Shown: positions 18,196-27,279, counted from the stretch's first letter. The stretch is 64,000 nucleotides of DNA from Candidatus Krumholzibacteriota bacterium (GCA_016933255.1 JAFGBF010000024.1:1-64000), one strand, 5' to 3'. Program-made: numbers and translations. Notes: a model not told the origin generated them from the letters alone.

Positions 18196-18687
18196 TCAAT
18201 CTTCCATGAATTTAGTCGAATCCATATCGAACCAGTAAAAAGCATCGATCAGGGCGCTTTTCTCTCCCTGCAGAAGATTATAATGGCCCCGTTCTTCCTC
18301 GGCGAGGGTCAAAAACAGTGTTTTTAATTCCTCTTCACTCGCCTTTCCGGCCTCGTTCTCATAAAAATCCCTGGCCCTGCTCTCAGCTTCTATCGCGATA
18401 TCAAGGGCCTTCAGGGCTCCGGCCACTTCAGAGACTTCTATGCGGGTCCCCTCTGATTCTCTTATCTTTTCCTGCGAGGGAACAAACTCTTCGCCAAAGG
18501 TCTTTTTGTACCAGGCCTCAAGTTTCATTCTGTGCGATGACTCATCTTCAGCAAGTTTGAGAAAGATCTTGCTGCCCTCGGGATTGGTTATGCTCTCCCC
18601 CAGAAATCTGTAAAAGCCGCTTGCTCCTATCTCCCTGTAGATCGCTCCAGCCAGGGCGGATTTCAAATCTTTATTTTCATCCGACAC
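18196..18687 (-). CDS. Ferritin-like / rubrerythrin-type diiron protein
   Basis: 163 residues, four-helix bundle. Diiron ligands are readable: Glu in AIYREIGASGFY, E-x2-H in EDESSHRMKL, Glu in AIEAESRARDFYE, and E-x2-H in EEERGHYNLL. There is no rubredoxin C-x2-C domain, so it is an erythrin-like protein rather than full rubrerythrin. Family roles are peroxide reduction or iron handling with an external electron donor. It is the last gene of a three-gene operon, 3 bases after the phosphatase fusion gene, with SD AAGGAGAT. Confidence 0.88.
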   Translation of the reverse strand: MSDENKDLKSALAGAIYREIGASGFYRFLGESITNPEGSKIFLKLAEDESSHRMKLEAWYKKTFGEEFVPSQEKIRESEGTRIEVSEVAGALKALDIAIEAESRARDFYENEAGKASEEELKTLFLTLAEEERGHYNLLQGEKSALIDAFYWFDMDSTKFMED

Positions 18688-18690
18688 GAT

Positions 18691-19719
18691 TCAATCTCCT
18701 TTCGAGCATATTACAACTATCGATATTTCATCTTCCAGAGGTCTGCCTGAACAGAAATCTCTCAGACTGTCCATAATATCACTGATGATCTCCCTTGGCG
18801 GCAGGTTCCACGATCTTTCCAGACAACTGGCGATCCTGTCGCGCCCGAATATCTCGCCGGCGGGGTTACTGGCCTCTATCAGGCCGTCGGAAAAGATGCA
18901 GAAGACGTCCCCCCGTTCAAACGGGACCTTGCTGTCTCTGTAGAGATAGTTCGAATCGACACCTATAATAAGCTGGGTATTTAGGAGAGAACCGACCTTT
19001 CCCCTGTCGTGTACGAGGAACGGCGGTTCATGGCCCGCTATGGTAAAGGTCATCATCTTCTCCTGATAATCGATCAGGATGCAGAGCAGCGTAAGAAAAA
19101 CTCCCTGCCCTTCGAATTTTTCGCTGAATCTTTCGTTCAGATGGCAAACGATCTTTTTCGGACTGAGAAGATCCATTTCCATCCGGGCAGAAGTGGATGC
19201 CTCGATATATTCACCGAGCAGTCTCGCCGCCAGAGCGTTGATCTCCGTCGTTTCGATGCTGTGCCCCATGACATCATAGAGCATCAAAAAGGTGCCTTTC
19301 TCGCTGTTGTCCCTCCCTACTATCGCTTCGGATATAATATTGTCTCCTCCCAGAAATCTTCCCGGCAAAGACAGGGAGGTGATCTCGAGATCCGTCGTCG
19401 CGCTCAGAGTGGAAATATCCAATTTTGAGGGTACGGGATAAGATGCCGAGTGCTCTTTGACTTCTGAATCGTCGTCGTTCCAGCTTTTCTGAACATTCTT
19501 ATATTCGTTCAGCAGCAGATACCTGTGCCTTCTTTCTTCTTCGGCAAGCCTTTCGAGCAATCCCCTGACCCCGGCGGGAAGGGTCTTGTCTTCACTACCC
19601 CTGTAATAGTAGTTGAACGCCGCCGTCTCCCTGGCGATCGCTTTTGACAGCACCTTCAGCACCTGTCCTATCTCGCTCAACTTTTCGTTTCCGCCGGTTT
19701 TATCTTCACTTTTGGCCAT
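18691..19719 (-). CDS. Ferritin-like domain fused to a SpoIIE/RsbU-type PP2C phosphatase
   Basis: 342 residues from ATG 19719 (SD GGGGAGAGG); an in-frame ATG at 19773 overlaps the preceding stop as ATGA but has its SD only 1-2 bases away. Residues 13-75 form a two-helix half-ferritin: Glu31 in AIARETAAFNYYY and E62-R-R-H65 in AEEERRHRYLLL. One half has one E plus E-x2-H set, so a dimer could build a diiron site. Residues 110-340 are a PPM/SpoIIE phosphatase: GGD at 124-126, YDVMGH (Asp149), FSDGLIEASN and EDEIS near the end, so the metal ligands look intact. SpoIIE/RsbU enzymes dephosphorylate anti-anti-sigma proteins. Here the diiron module may sense oxygen, peroxide or iron. Both neighbours are ferritin-like. 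Function is inference. Confidence 0.85.
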   Translation of the reverse strand: MAKSEDKTGGNEKLSEIGQVLKVLSKAIARETAAFNYYYRGSEDKTLPAGVRGLLERLAEEERRHRYLLLNEYKNVQKSWNDDDSEVKEHSASYPVPSKLDISTLSATTDLEITSLSLPGRFLGGDNIISEAIVGRDNSEKGTFLMLYDVMGHSIETTEINALAARLLGEYIEASTSARMEMDLLSPKKIVCHLNERFSEKFEGQGVFLTLLCILIDYQEKMMTFTIAGHEPPFLVHDRGKVGSLLNTQLIIGVDSNYLYRDSKVPFERGDVFCIFSDGLIEASNPAGEIFGRDRIASCLERSWNLPPREIISDIMDSLRDFCSGRPLEDEISIVVICSKGD

Positions 19720-19769
19720 CGCCTCTCCCCGCGATCTTGATACTGCTGTCAGGACACTGTCCGGGAGGA

Positions 19770-20222
19770 TCATCCCTCCTTCAGTATCTCGTCGTCGTAC
19801 TCTGTCTCGAATCTCAGTTTGTGCTTTGCCTCTTCCTGAGCCAGCTCCAGGAACAACCCTTTCATTTCCGGATCATCAGCCTTGTCGGCCAGATCCTGAT
19901 ACAGCGTGAACGCGGCTTTTTCCGCTTTCATCGCCACTATCAGGGCCTTCCTGTAATCAAACTCTTCGGAAGGGGCGACGTCTACGATATAATCGGCGAT
20001 CTTGAGATCGAGGATCTTCTTCTTCGCCGAAAGAAGCAATTTACCCTCTTTGACGCCGAGAAGTTTTGCTCTATGTCCCTTTTCCTCATCGGCGAATCCG
20101 AGAAATACTTCTTTCATGCTTTTTTGAGAGACCTTTCCCGCCAGTTCCGTATAGAATTTGACCGCTTTCTCTTCCTCCCCGATAGCAAAGTCAAGGATCT
20201 GTTCTATGCTGTCCAGACTCAT
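19770..20222 (-). CDS. Ferritin-like / rubrerythrin-type diiron protein
   Basis: 150 residues from ATG 20222, chosen for SD AAAGGAGA. A frame from 20297 would begin inside the promoter. The four-helix bundle has ligands in FAIGEEEKAVKFY, ADEEKGHRAKL, AMKAEKAAFTLYQ and AQEEAKHKLRFE. No rubredoxin domain. It is the first gene of the operon with the ferritin/phosphatase fusion (50 bases downstream, or overlapping if the longer start is used) and a second ferritin-like gene. Likely a cytosolic peroxide or oxygen detoxifying protein. Confidence 0.88.
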   Translation of the reverse strand: MSLDSIEQILDFAIGEEEKAVKFYTELAGKVSQKSMKEVFLGFADEEKGHRAKLLGVKEGKLLLSAKKKILDLKIADYIVDVAPSEEFDYRKALIVAMKAEKAAFTLYQDLADKADDPEMKGLFLELAQEEAKHKLRFETEYDDEILKEG

Positions 20223-20267
20223 CTTTTTCTCCTTTATCTGTTTATCCTCCGAAATATAATGAAAGAA

Positions 20268-20297
20268 CATACTAATGTATGCAGTAATTATTTTCAA
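20268..20297 (-). promoter_or_regulatory. Promoter of the ferritin-like/phosphatase operon, with palindrome
   Basis: Minus strand TTGAAA (20297-20292), 17 bases, TAGTAT (20274-20269). CATAC-TAAT-GTATG, a 14-base perfect inverted repeat (20268-20281), covers the -10 and could be a repressor site. Confidence 0.5.
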
Positions 20298-20389
20298 TCC
20301 TCAAATGGCAGGCCGCGCTTTCGCCGCTTGTCAGGCCTTATCCAGGCCGCAATTCCGCCGCTTTCCGGATTACCGGCCGGAATCCCGCG

Positions 20390-22033
20390 CTACGGCCGCA
20401 CCCTGTTATTCGAATATTTCGTTATCAGCTGATCCCTCAGTTCGTAATATATCCAGTGTATCTTCTCCATCCGCTCAAGAGTAATCCCGGTGAGATACTT
20501 CTCCGCCTTTTTCGACTCTTCCTTAAAAAGCTTGGCAGCCTTTTTATCTATCTCTGCCTGCTGCTCGAAGAACTCCGCCTCTACCGGGTCGCGGACTGCC
20601 CTTACATCCTTGATCGCTTCCTGCCATTTTAGATAGAGAAGGTTATCCACGAAATCTATCGCCCACCTTACCGACCTTTCATCGTATTTCTCCGGGTCCC
20701 ATATCTGGTATGAGTCGTGGATCTCTTTCACCCCCGTATATATCGGCAGATACGCTCCCACGTGCTGGTTGTCCACAAAGAACCAGTAGATCCCGCCTAC
20801 CGGATCGGGGAGCCAGGAACGCAGCTGGGCGATCATCCCGTACCCGCCCTTCGAGACATTTCTGCGAAAATCTATATCGAGCAGATCGCGCATATCGGGA
20901 GTGGGAAACGGCGTCGCGAGCGGACTCTTGACAAGGTTTCCATCGTCATCCGGCACCATCCAGTCGAAGTCTCCGGTCATATCGTATATCGTCCCTTCGA
21001 AAGTCGACCTCTGGAAAGCCATTATATCCCGTACGGATATCAGTGTGTCGGGCCTTGCCGAGAAAGGATAGAGCGACAGCGGCTCGACATACTGGTGATA
21101 CGAATCATTCTTTTCCCTTGGCTTATCGACAGTCCTGTCGGGCCATTCCTTCAGGCTCGGACAGAATGTGGAATAGAAGAGCCATGATCTGCTCGTGGCC
21201 CACTCTCTCGGCAGAGGAGCATAGATATCCTGCCAGATAAAAGCCTTACCATCGGCCGGGTCGTACCAGCCGTTCTCTATCGCTACCTGCATATAGTTCG
21301 ACGAAGCCATAAACTCTCCGGGGCGCGACAGGTCGATCTCGCGAAGGATCGACCAGTTGGGGATCATCGCTACATGATCGTCCGGGACCCTCCTCGCCGC
21401 CCACAGCGCTCCCGGTTTTCCGCTGTCTCGCGTCCACCCCGGCCCGATGCTGTAGAGCTCGAGCACCCATGCCTCGGCTGGATCGGCTATTGCGATCGTC
21501 TCCGACTCAGGCCCGCATGAAGGAAGAAATCCGTACTCTTCGACAAGGGAGGTGATCAGTTTGACGGCCTCAATGGCGGTCCTGCATCTCTGAAGCGCAA
21601 AGGCCATCGCCTGCTCGACGGTTATGATCTGCTCGCCTTCCCCTTTCTCCAGACCGAGTTTTTCGCGCTGGCTGGTCGTGCTTTCTCCGATCGCCAGCTG
21701 GCATTCATTTATATGTGAATACCCCGAATGAAAATATCCGAAAGTCCTCTCGGCCTGGGGGATCTGCCCTATCACTTCCCACTCGCCGTACGCTACCGCT
21801 GGATCCTGCAGGCCCCAGTAGACAGGCGCCATACTTCCCTTTTTGTGCTTCATCGGCGGGACATAGACCAGACGTGAATTGTCACAGGCATCGGTATGAG
21901 ATGTTATGACCGAGCCGTCGACCGTCGCGTCTTTTCCCGCAACTACGATCGTGCAGCTCCGTGCCGGTGGCGAAATCCCGGCCAGTGATAAAACTGCAAG
22001 ACAGGTCGACAGGATCTTCACGGTCTTCTTCAT
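20390..22033 (-). CDS. Secreted C69 family dipeptidase (Ntn-hydrolase fold)
   Basis: 547 residues from ATG 22033 (SD AAAGGAGA); the longer frame from 22171 is rejected. Signal peptide to about Ser26, and the mature chain begins with Cys27 in CTIVVAGKDATVDGSVITSHT, the N-terminal nucleophile of peptidase C69/U34 (PepD-type) enzymes. Typical internal blocks follow: DNSRLVYVPP, GYSHINECQLAIGEST, PAEAWVLELYSIGPGWTRDSG, ARRVPDDHVAMIPN. It probably removes dipeptides in the periplasm or outside the cell. It is divergent from the methyltransferase-HEAT gene; no operon partner is seen. Confidence 0.9.
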   Translation of the reverse strand: MKKTVKILSTCLAVLSLAGISPPARSCTIVVAGKDATVDGSVITSHTDACDNSRLVYVPPMKHKKGSMAPVYWGLQDPAVAYGEWEVIGQIPQAERTFGYFHSGYSHINECQLAIGESTTSQREKLGLEKGEGEQIITVEQAMAFALQRCRTAIEAVKLITSLVEEYGFLPSCGPESETIAIADPAEAWVLELYSIGPGWTRDSGKPGALWAARRVPDDHVAMIPNWSILREIDLSRPGEFMASSNYMQVAIENGWYDPADGKAFIWQDIYAPLPREWATSRSWLFYSTFCPSLKEWPDRTVDKPREKNDSYHQYVEPLSLYPFSARPDTLISVRDIMAFQRSTFEGTIYDMTGDFDWMVPDDDGNLVKSPLATPFPTPDMRDLLDIDFRRNVSKGGYGMIAQLRSWLPDPVGGIYWFFVDNQHVGAYLPIYTGVKEIHDSYQIWDPEKYDERSVRWAIDFVDNLLYLKWQEAIKDVRAVRDPVEAEFFEQQAEIDKKAAKLFKEESKKAEKYLTGITLERMEKIHWIYYELRDQLITKYSNNRVRP

Positions 22034-22172
22034 GAGATACTCTCCTTTGTAAAAAAGGCCCGAAGACCGATTGTAAGCAGACAGCAGGAGACTAAACAAG
22101 CCTATTGTTTTTTTTGCGGATATAATGTAGAAGATACTTAAAATCATCGTAATTCTTTTCGAGAGGTGCAAA

Positions 22173-23942
22173 ATGAACGGAAAATTCCTTCAGCCGGTAT
22201 TCCTGTTCTTTCTCGCAGCCGTATTCACCGTCGGGCTAACTTTCGCGACGGTCGAACTTCCGCACAGGATCGATACCCTTCTTCAGAATAATATTACTAC
22301 GCCCGGTTTCGATTCGCGTGCGGATGACGCAAGCGATATCCAGACCGAACTCTTCATCAGCCACTACAATCTTCGCCTGATCGGTTATGTCTCGTTCTCT
22401 TTGATGATACTGCTTCTGATCATTGGATTTTCTACTCAAAGGACTGGTCTCGCTGCGGTCGGGGCATTTACATTCATGCTCCCGGTCTTCGCGCAGTTCG
22501 CCGGAGTGATGTTCTTTCTGGCTGGACTGGGAGTACTCAATGTACTGTGGCTTCCTCTGCTCGATATCTCGTTCGATCTGCAGCGACTGGGGATGGTGAT
22601 CCACGCGCCTTATGACTTTCTCAGCTGGCTGCTGCGCAAAGCCGGCGTAAACGGCTACTGGTATATCGTATATTTCTTCGTCGGAGGCGGGCTGCTCACA
22701 TTCTTTCTTGGAACATACGCCTGGCTCACCGCCCGGGCCGGACGAAAAAAAGTGGCCGATCTCTGGATATACAGGCTCTCGCGCCACCCGCAGTACGCCG
22801 GCTGGATATTGTGGAGCTACGGCGTCTACATCCTCATTCAAAGAATGCATTATCCCAGGCGTTCGTGGGGGATCAGCGGAAGTCTGCCCTGGCTCCTTTC
22901 GACGATCTTTATCATCGGCGTTGCGATGGCCGAAGAGATCCGGATGGTGCGTACCTCTGGCCTGGATTACGAAAAATATCGAAGTAAGGCGCCTTTTCTT
23001 TTTCCGATGCCGCGGCCGCTGAGGCGCCTCTTCTCTCTGCCGTTGAAATTGATCTTTAAAAAGGAGTTGCCGGGACGAAAAAGAGAGGTCGCGGTAGTTC
23101 TTTCGATCTACACATCCCTTCTGCTGATCATCTCGGCTCTCTTCTGCATGGATGGGGCAGGAAGGATCTCCGCAATATTCAAACCTGCGGAAAGCCTGCG
23201 CTCGGAGATGTCTAAGATCGCTGTCCAGCTGGATCAGGAAAGTGGAAGAACGGCAAGATATCACCTGTCTGACCGTCTTGAATCATACGGGGAACCTGCC
23301 TCGGAAGAATTCCTTGGGCTGCTCGATAGCGGACAGCCGGAAGTCAGGTATCTGGCTATTCGGGCCCTTGGCAGGCTGCCGTCTGAAAAAGCCGTTTTAC
23401 GCCTCACGGATCTGCTCGGCGATCCTTCCGCTGATATCCGCTGGAGGGCCGTCCAGGCGCTCGGAGTGATGGGATCGCAAAGGGCGGCGGAATCGGAAGA
23501 CGACCGGGATACCTACGGCAGCGGTGATCCGGCCGGCACTTCAGCCGAAGGATCGGGCTTAATTGAAAAAACCGCGATAGCCCCCCTGATCGGCCGCCTC
23601 GACGACAATGAAAATTACATCCGGATAGCGGCGCTGAAATCCCTCGCACTCCTGGGGTCTGATGAGATGGTCGAAAGGTCGAGGCCGTTCCTGCGGTCCG
23701 AATTGAAATGGATCCGCTCCGGAGCAGTCGATGCCCTCGGCATCCTCGGTTCGGAAAAAGCCGCCGACCTGATTCTTGAGATGCTCGACGACGAAGACCC
23801 CTATGTGAGACGGCGCTCCGTGATAGCGCTTCTTAAGACAGGATCAGACAGGGGGTGTGAAAAACTTGAGAAAGCCGCGCGCGACGAAGACTGGGAAGTA
23901 AGGGTCTACGCCGCTGAAGCATCGAAACGCTTATGCGAGTGA
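22173..23942 (+). CDS. Membrane methyltransferase-like protein (ICMT/phospholipid methyltransferase type) fused to HEAT repeats
   Basis: 589 residues. Residues 5-330 are membrane-embedded with six or more helices and contain YRLSRHPQYAGWIL (Arg204-His-Pro-Gln), the RHP-x-Y-x-G signature of isoprenylcysteine carboxyl methyltransferase and PEMT-type enzymes that bind SAM, followed by an EEIRM-like Glu-Glu near 256. Residues 345-589 form PBS/HEAT-like repeats (YLAIRALGRLPSEKAVLRLTDLLGD, IRIAALKSLALLGSDEM, VRRRSVIALLKTGSD), a protein-binding solenoid facing the cytoplasm. The substrate is unknown: a lipid or a small thiol or quinone-like molecule. The fusion is unusual. SD GAGAGGTGC precedes the ATG. 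Confidence 0.8.
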   Translation: MNGKFLQPVFLFFLAAVFTVGLTFATVELPHRIDTLLQNNITTPGFDSRADDASDIQTELFISHYNLRLIGYVSFSLMILLLIIGFSTQRTGLAAVGAFTFMLPVFAQFAGVMFFLAGLGVLNVLWLPLLDISFDLQRLGMVIHAPYDFLSWLLRKAGVNGYWYIVYFFVGGGLLTFFLGTYAWLTARAGRKKVADLWIYRLSRHPQYAGWILWSYGVYILIQRMHYPRRSWGISGSLPWLLSTIFIIGVAMAEEIRMVRTSGLDYEKYRSKAPFLFPMPRPLRRLFSLPLKLIFKKELPGRKREVAVVLSIYTSLLLIISALFCMDGAGRISAIFKPAESLRSEMSKIAVQLDQESGRTARYHLSDRLESYGEPASEEFLGLLDSGQPEVRYLAIRALGRLPSEKAVLRLTDLLGDPSADIRWRAVQALGVMGSQRAAESEDDRDTYGSGDPAGTSAEGSGLIEKTAIAPLIGRLDDNENYIRIAALKSLALLGSDEMVERSRPFLRSELKWIRSGAVDALGILGSEKAADLILEMLDDEDPYVRRRSVIALLKTGSDRGCEKLEKAARDEDWEVRVYAAEASKRLCE

Positions 23943-24184
23943 TTCAAAGAATTTTTTTGAAGACTGCAGCAGCCTGTGCCCCGCCCGGTCCACGAAAAAA
24001 CTGTTTTTTGAACCGCAGGGGTCACTTTATTATTTCTCCGCCGTCCATATTCCAGGTTTATACCATTATAAAACAATCGATTAGACGAATTCCAATTCCA
24101 GGGCATATCGATTGCAAAAGAGTTCCCCCGAGTGGGTACCCAAAGCAGCCAGTATTGAAGTGAGAAAACTGAGGAGGAGTTTTT

Positions 24185-24568
24185 ATGAAGAGGATTAGTG
24201 TAATCACGTTCGCTTTAGCGATAGCTGTGCTTATTTCAGGTGTCGCTCATAGCGTGGATCGATGGGACAATACTATAACGGTATCCCCTAATGTTCTGGT
24301 TCCCGGCTATATCAATGACAGGCTCACTGTACACACTAATATTATGGCGAGTGACGTAGTCAAAAGCTCGCTGTATTTAGAAGTGGACGGACAGGGCAGG
24401 ATCGAGCCTCTCCTTACCTACACCGATAGTACGGGGCACATCGCCGCCAAATTTGATTTTGAGACAGTTTATTCCTATGCAGTGCCTCCATGTGCTGTAA
24501 TCGTCATGTATGGAACCTTTACCAACGGAGAAGATTTCTCCGGCGAGGACATAGTAGACGTCAAGTAG
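24185..24568 (+). CDS. Small secreted protein, unknown function
   Basis: 127 residues with a signal peptide (MKRISVITFALAIAVLISGVAHS) and a mature part that looks like a single immunoglobulin-type beta-sandwich (TITVSPNVLVPGYINDRLTVHTN...KSSLYLEVDGQGRIEPLLTYT...CAVIVMYGTFTNGEDFSGEDIVDV). No motif, no sorting domain. SD GAGGAGG sits before the ATG and a terminator follows, so it is a single-gene unit. Confidence 0.7.
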   Translation: MKRISVITFALAIAVLISGVAHSVDRWDNTITVSPNVLVPGYINDRLTVHTNIMASDVVKSSLYLEVDGQGRIEPLLTYTDSTGHIAAKFDFETVYSYAVPPCAVIVMYGTFTNGEDFSGEDIVDVK

Positions 24569-24650
24569 CCCTGGCTGCACCGAAGCGCCCGGAATCGGTC
24601 CGGGCGGAAAAAGATCTGTGGGCCGGCCGCAGTGACTGATGATCGCAAGG

Positions 24651-24680
24651 GGGAACCTACTGGCAGGTTCCCTCTTCTTT
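24651..24680 (+). terminator. Rho-independent terminator
   Basis: GGGAACCT / AGGTTCCC (24651-24658 with 24665-24672), 6-base loop, then TCTTCTTT. Ends the 127-residue gene. The remainder of 24569-24898 shows nothing else. Confidence 0.75.
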
Positions 24681-24898
24681 TACCGGTTTCAGCCGGAATC
24701 CCCGAAAATCGGTAGTATCCTGATTTAATATCCCGAAAACCTGTTTTGTTGAAAAATTCCTTCATATGTGATACAATGCCGGCCGAAGAGATTTACCGGC
24801 CGGCGCGTGCAGGGGAACGATCTTAGCTGACTGTCAAAAATTTTTTCACACCTGTCCTGCCCCTGTCTTTTCCGGTCATTACCAGAGAGGGGGCTTCT

Positions 24899-27199
24899 GT
24901 GATACACCGGAAACAATTGATTCCTTTGTTCGCTCTGATCCTGCTTTTCGTCAGCATCCACGCTGGTATTATCAACGGCAGCGCTACAGGCCCGAACGAG
25001 GTGAAATTCGCAAAGGAAATTAAGATCCTGCTGGATCTGTGGGGTCTTGGCCCCCCCGACACAGTCTTCTGTTTCGGTAGATGCGATATCGAATTTTCCG
25101 ACCCGTTTCCCGATCCTCTCGATCCAGAATCCACTGTGATCGAGACCGAGATAGTCGAAATGGAACTCAAAGGGCCTGGGATAAAGATAAGACTCAATGA
25201 CGGCCTGCCCTCTCCGGGAAAGATCAAGCTCACCCCTCCCGGGATAGATTTCCCCGCTGAAAGTTTCTTCGATGTCTTCTATGAGATTGAATTCGACGAG
25301 CTCCCGGGAGATACATTCATTACACATGATCCAGTCCACCTGACAAGCATCATAGACCAGTGGCCCGCCTATTTTGAGAATTATGAGCCGGATCTCGCGC
25401 TGCTGCCTGTAACGATCTTCAGGAAGGACGGCACGCTTGCAGGAGAACTTCTCTATCTGAGTGAAGAGCTGCGTCCATATTATGAGCCAGAGGTAAATGT
25501 GGTCGCTGCGACAGCCTATATGTCCGAAGTAGCTCTTCTTCATCAGAGAGGGCCGATGACGGGGATGATAAAACTCTGCGCCTCTCTCTCCGGAGACAGG
25601 AGCTACGAGGCAATTGAAGCGATCTTCGCCTACAGGCCATTCGGCGATCCGGGGCCGTTCACAGACTTCTGGGTAGACCCTGACGGAATGGGGCTGAAAT
25701 ATTCCACAAAAGACCCTCTGGGCCCGGGAGACGGCTTCACGGCGTATTTCGATCCGGGATCGGAACCGTTCGAAGGGCATGTTGTCGAGTTTGAGGCGCG
25801 CATTCTCGTGCCTCCATTCGGATTTCTTTACGATACCGCCACGGTATTTGTCGATCCCACCCCGCCGATACCTGAATTCGTCGACTTCGACGAAGACTCG
25901 GTGGGTTATTTCCATATCGATTCTTTCTTTGACATAACATACAAGATAGATGACGAGTTCACCTTCCCCGGCACCGCGGAACTCTGGCTCTTCCCGCTCT
26001 CGTTCGAGTACAGCAGAGACCTGACCGAGATCGATCAGCTTGGGCTCGGAACAGACAATGATTCTACTTCATGCGCCCCCACGGCAGCGGCATCCTGCCT
26101 GAAATACTTCGCCGACAACGGCTACCCCGGACTCGACAATCCGGGAGGAGACGAAGCAAAACCGGAGCAGAGCGGCGAGGAGATGGCAAGGGAGCTCGGA
26201 GACGCTATGGGCACCGATGAACACGGCACGACTCCAGGCGAGATGGTCTCCGGTATCGGCTCTTACCTTGAAGGTCATGGACAATCAGGATGGTCGGTAG
26301 AACATGGCGAAGTATCAAACGAAACCGACCTTGGAGAGATGATCCGTGAGTTTGAATCGGACGGTGAGGATGTGCTGATGCTCGTTCAGGATACGACTGC
26401 AGCCGGTGACACGATCGGACATGTCGTTACGCTCGGTTCTGTCACTACGACATATTATGAAACGATTATTCCTCCCCCTCCGGCCGGTTCGACCGACACA
26501 AAACTGGACTTTATGGATCCCTGGGGAGGAGGAAGCACGGAAGATAACAACTATGATACAGGCGAGAATGCTGAAGGGCAGACGACATTGACCGGGTACG
26601 ATCTCGATGGCGCAGGGGGTGACGGATGGGTCTGCGGTTATATCAAAGTATCGCCCCCTGAAGCGGCGCCTTCCTCTTCATCGGCGGTCCATCCGGCAGA
26701 CAAGGCCGCCGCGAGGCCCGGGTGGCTGCTTGCCGACACCGGGATCGCTCATGGAAACGGCATTATAGACGTCCTGCACTGGGATACCACCCCTTATTCC
26801 GGAGGGCTTTATCTTATGGAGGTCGTGACGACTGATGATCAGGGTATCACCTGCCGCGACCTCAGGCTTGCGGGTATCCCGACATATACTGTCGACGATG
26901 ATTCTCCGACCCCATCGTTCAAGACGAACCTGAGAGGTTCATACCCCAACCCGTTCAACCCGGCGACGACGATAGAATATTCTCTTGAAAAAGAGACAAA
27001 AGTCACGCTTGTCGTCTATGACGTTTCGGGCAGGAAGGTAAGGACCCTTCTCTCCGGAAAGAAAGTCGAAGCAGGGGTGCACAAGGTCGAATGGGATGGA
27101 AAGGACGACAAGGGGAGACAGCTTTCAAGCGGTATCTACTTCTGCAGATTCCTGGCAGAAGGCCAGGTTGAAGCGAAGAAGCTGATTCTTCTGAGATAG
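24899..27199 (+). CDS. Large secreted protein with C39-like papain-fold domain and C-terminal FlgD-Ig sorting domain
   Basis: 766 residues from GTG 24899 (SD GAGAGGGGG). Signal peptide to about residue 24. Residues 30-380 are beta-rich Ig-like modules of unknown role. Residues 385-590 resemble a C39/papain-like peptidase: Cys392 in STSCAPTAAASCLKYF, His508 in IGHVVTLGSV, Asp540 in DFMDPWGGG. The last 85 residues are the FCB-type sorting/FlgD-Ig domain: GSYPNPFNPATTIEYSL, YDVSGRKVRTLL, SSGIYFCRFLAEG. It is likely exported through a type IX-like route and displayed or released. The substrate is unknown, and the peptidase assignment rests on motif order only. Confidence 0.8.
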   Translation: MIHRKQLIPLFALILLFVSIHAGIINGSATGPNEVKFAKEIKILLDLWGLGPPDTVFCFGRCDIEFSDPFPDPLDPESTVIETEIVEMELKGPGIKIRLNDGLPSPGKIKLTPPGIDFPAESFFDVFYEIEFDELPGDTFITHDPVHLTSIIDQWPAYFENYEPDLALLPVTIFRKDGTLAGELLYLSEELRPYYEPEVNVVAATAYMSEVALLHQRGPMTGMIKLCASLSGDRSYEAIEAIFAYRPFGDPGPFTDFWVDPDGMGLKYSTKDPLGPGDGFTAYFDPGSEPFEGHVVEFEARILVPPFGFLYDTATVFVDPTPPIPEFVDFDEDSVGYFHIDSFFDITYKIDDEFTFPGTAELWLFPLSFEYSRDLTEIDQLGLGTDNDSTSCAPTAAASCLKYFADNGYPGLDNPGGDEAKPEQSGEEMARELGDAMGTDEHGTTPGEMVSGIGSYLEGHGQSGWSVEHGEVSNETDLGEMIREFESDGEDVLMLVQDTTAAGDTIGHVVTLGSVTTTYYETIIPPPPAGSTDTKLDFMDPWGGGSTEDNNYDTGENAEGQTTLTGYDLDGAGGDGWVCGYIKVSPPEAAPSSSSAVHPADKAAARPGWLLADTGIAHGNGIIDVLHWDTTPYSGGLYLMEVVTTDDQGITCRDLRLAGIPTYTVDDDSPTPSFKTNLRGSYPNPFNPATTIEYSLEKETKVTLVVYDVSGRKVRTLLSGKKVEAGVHKVEWDGKDDKGRQLSSGIYFCRFLAEGQVEAKKLILLR

Positions 27200-27228
27200 C
27201 TAATAGATCATAAGATCTATGATGAAAT

Positions 27229-27275
27229 AAAAGCCGGATCCAGGCCGTCGGCAATACGGCTGAGATCCGGCTTTT
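27229..27275. terminator. Bidirectional terminator between convergent genes
   Basis: AAAAGCCGGATC (27229-27240) pairs perfectly over 12 bases with GATCCGGCTTTT (27264-27275), with a smaller GCCGT/ACGGC hairpin inside. T-tracts are present on both strands. Confidence 0.9.
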
Positions 27276-27279
27276 TCTG

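Noticed and set aside
22236-23264. 342-residue open frame on the minus strand
   Set aside because: Antisense to the methyltransferase-HEAT gene.
24725-25915. 396-residue open frame on the minus strand
   Set aside because: Antisense to the secreted C39-like/sorting-domain gene, no domain or signal.
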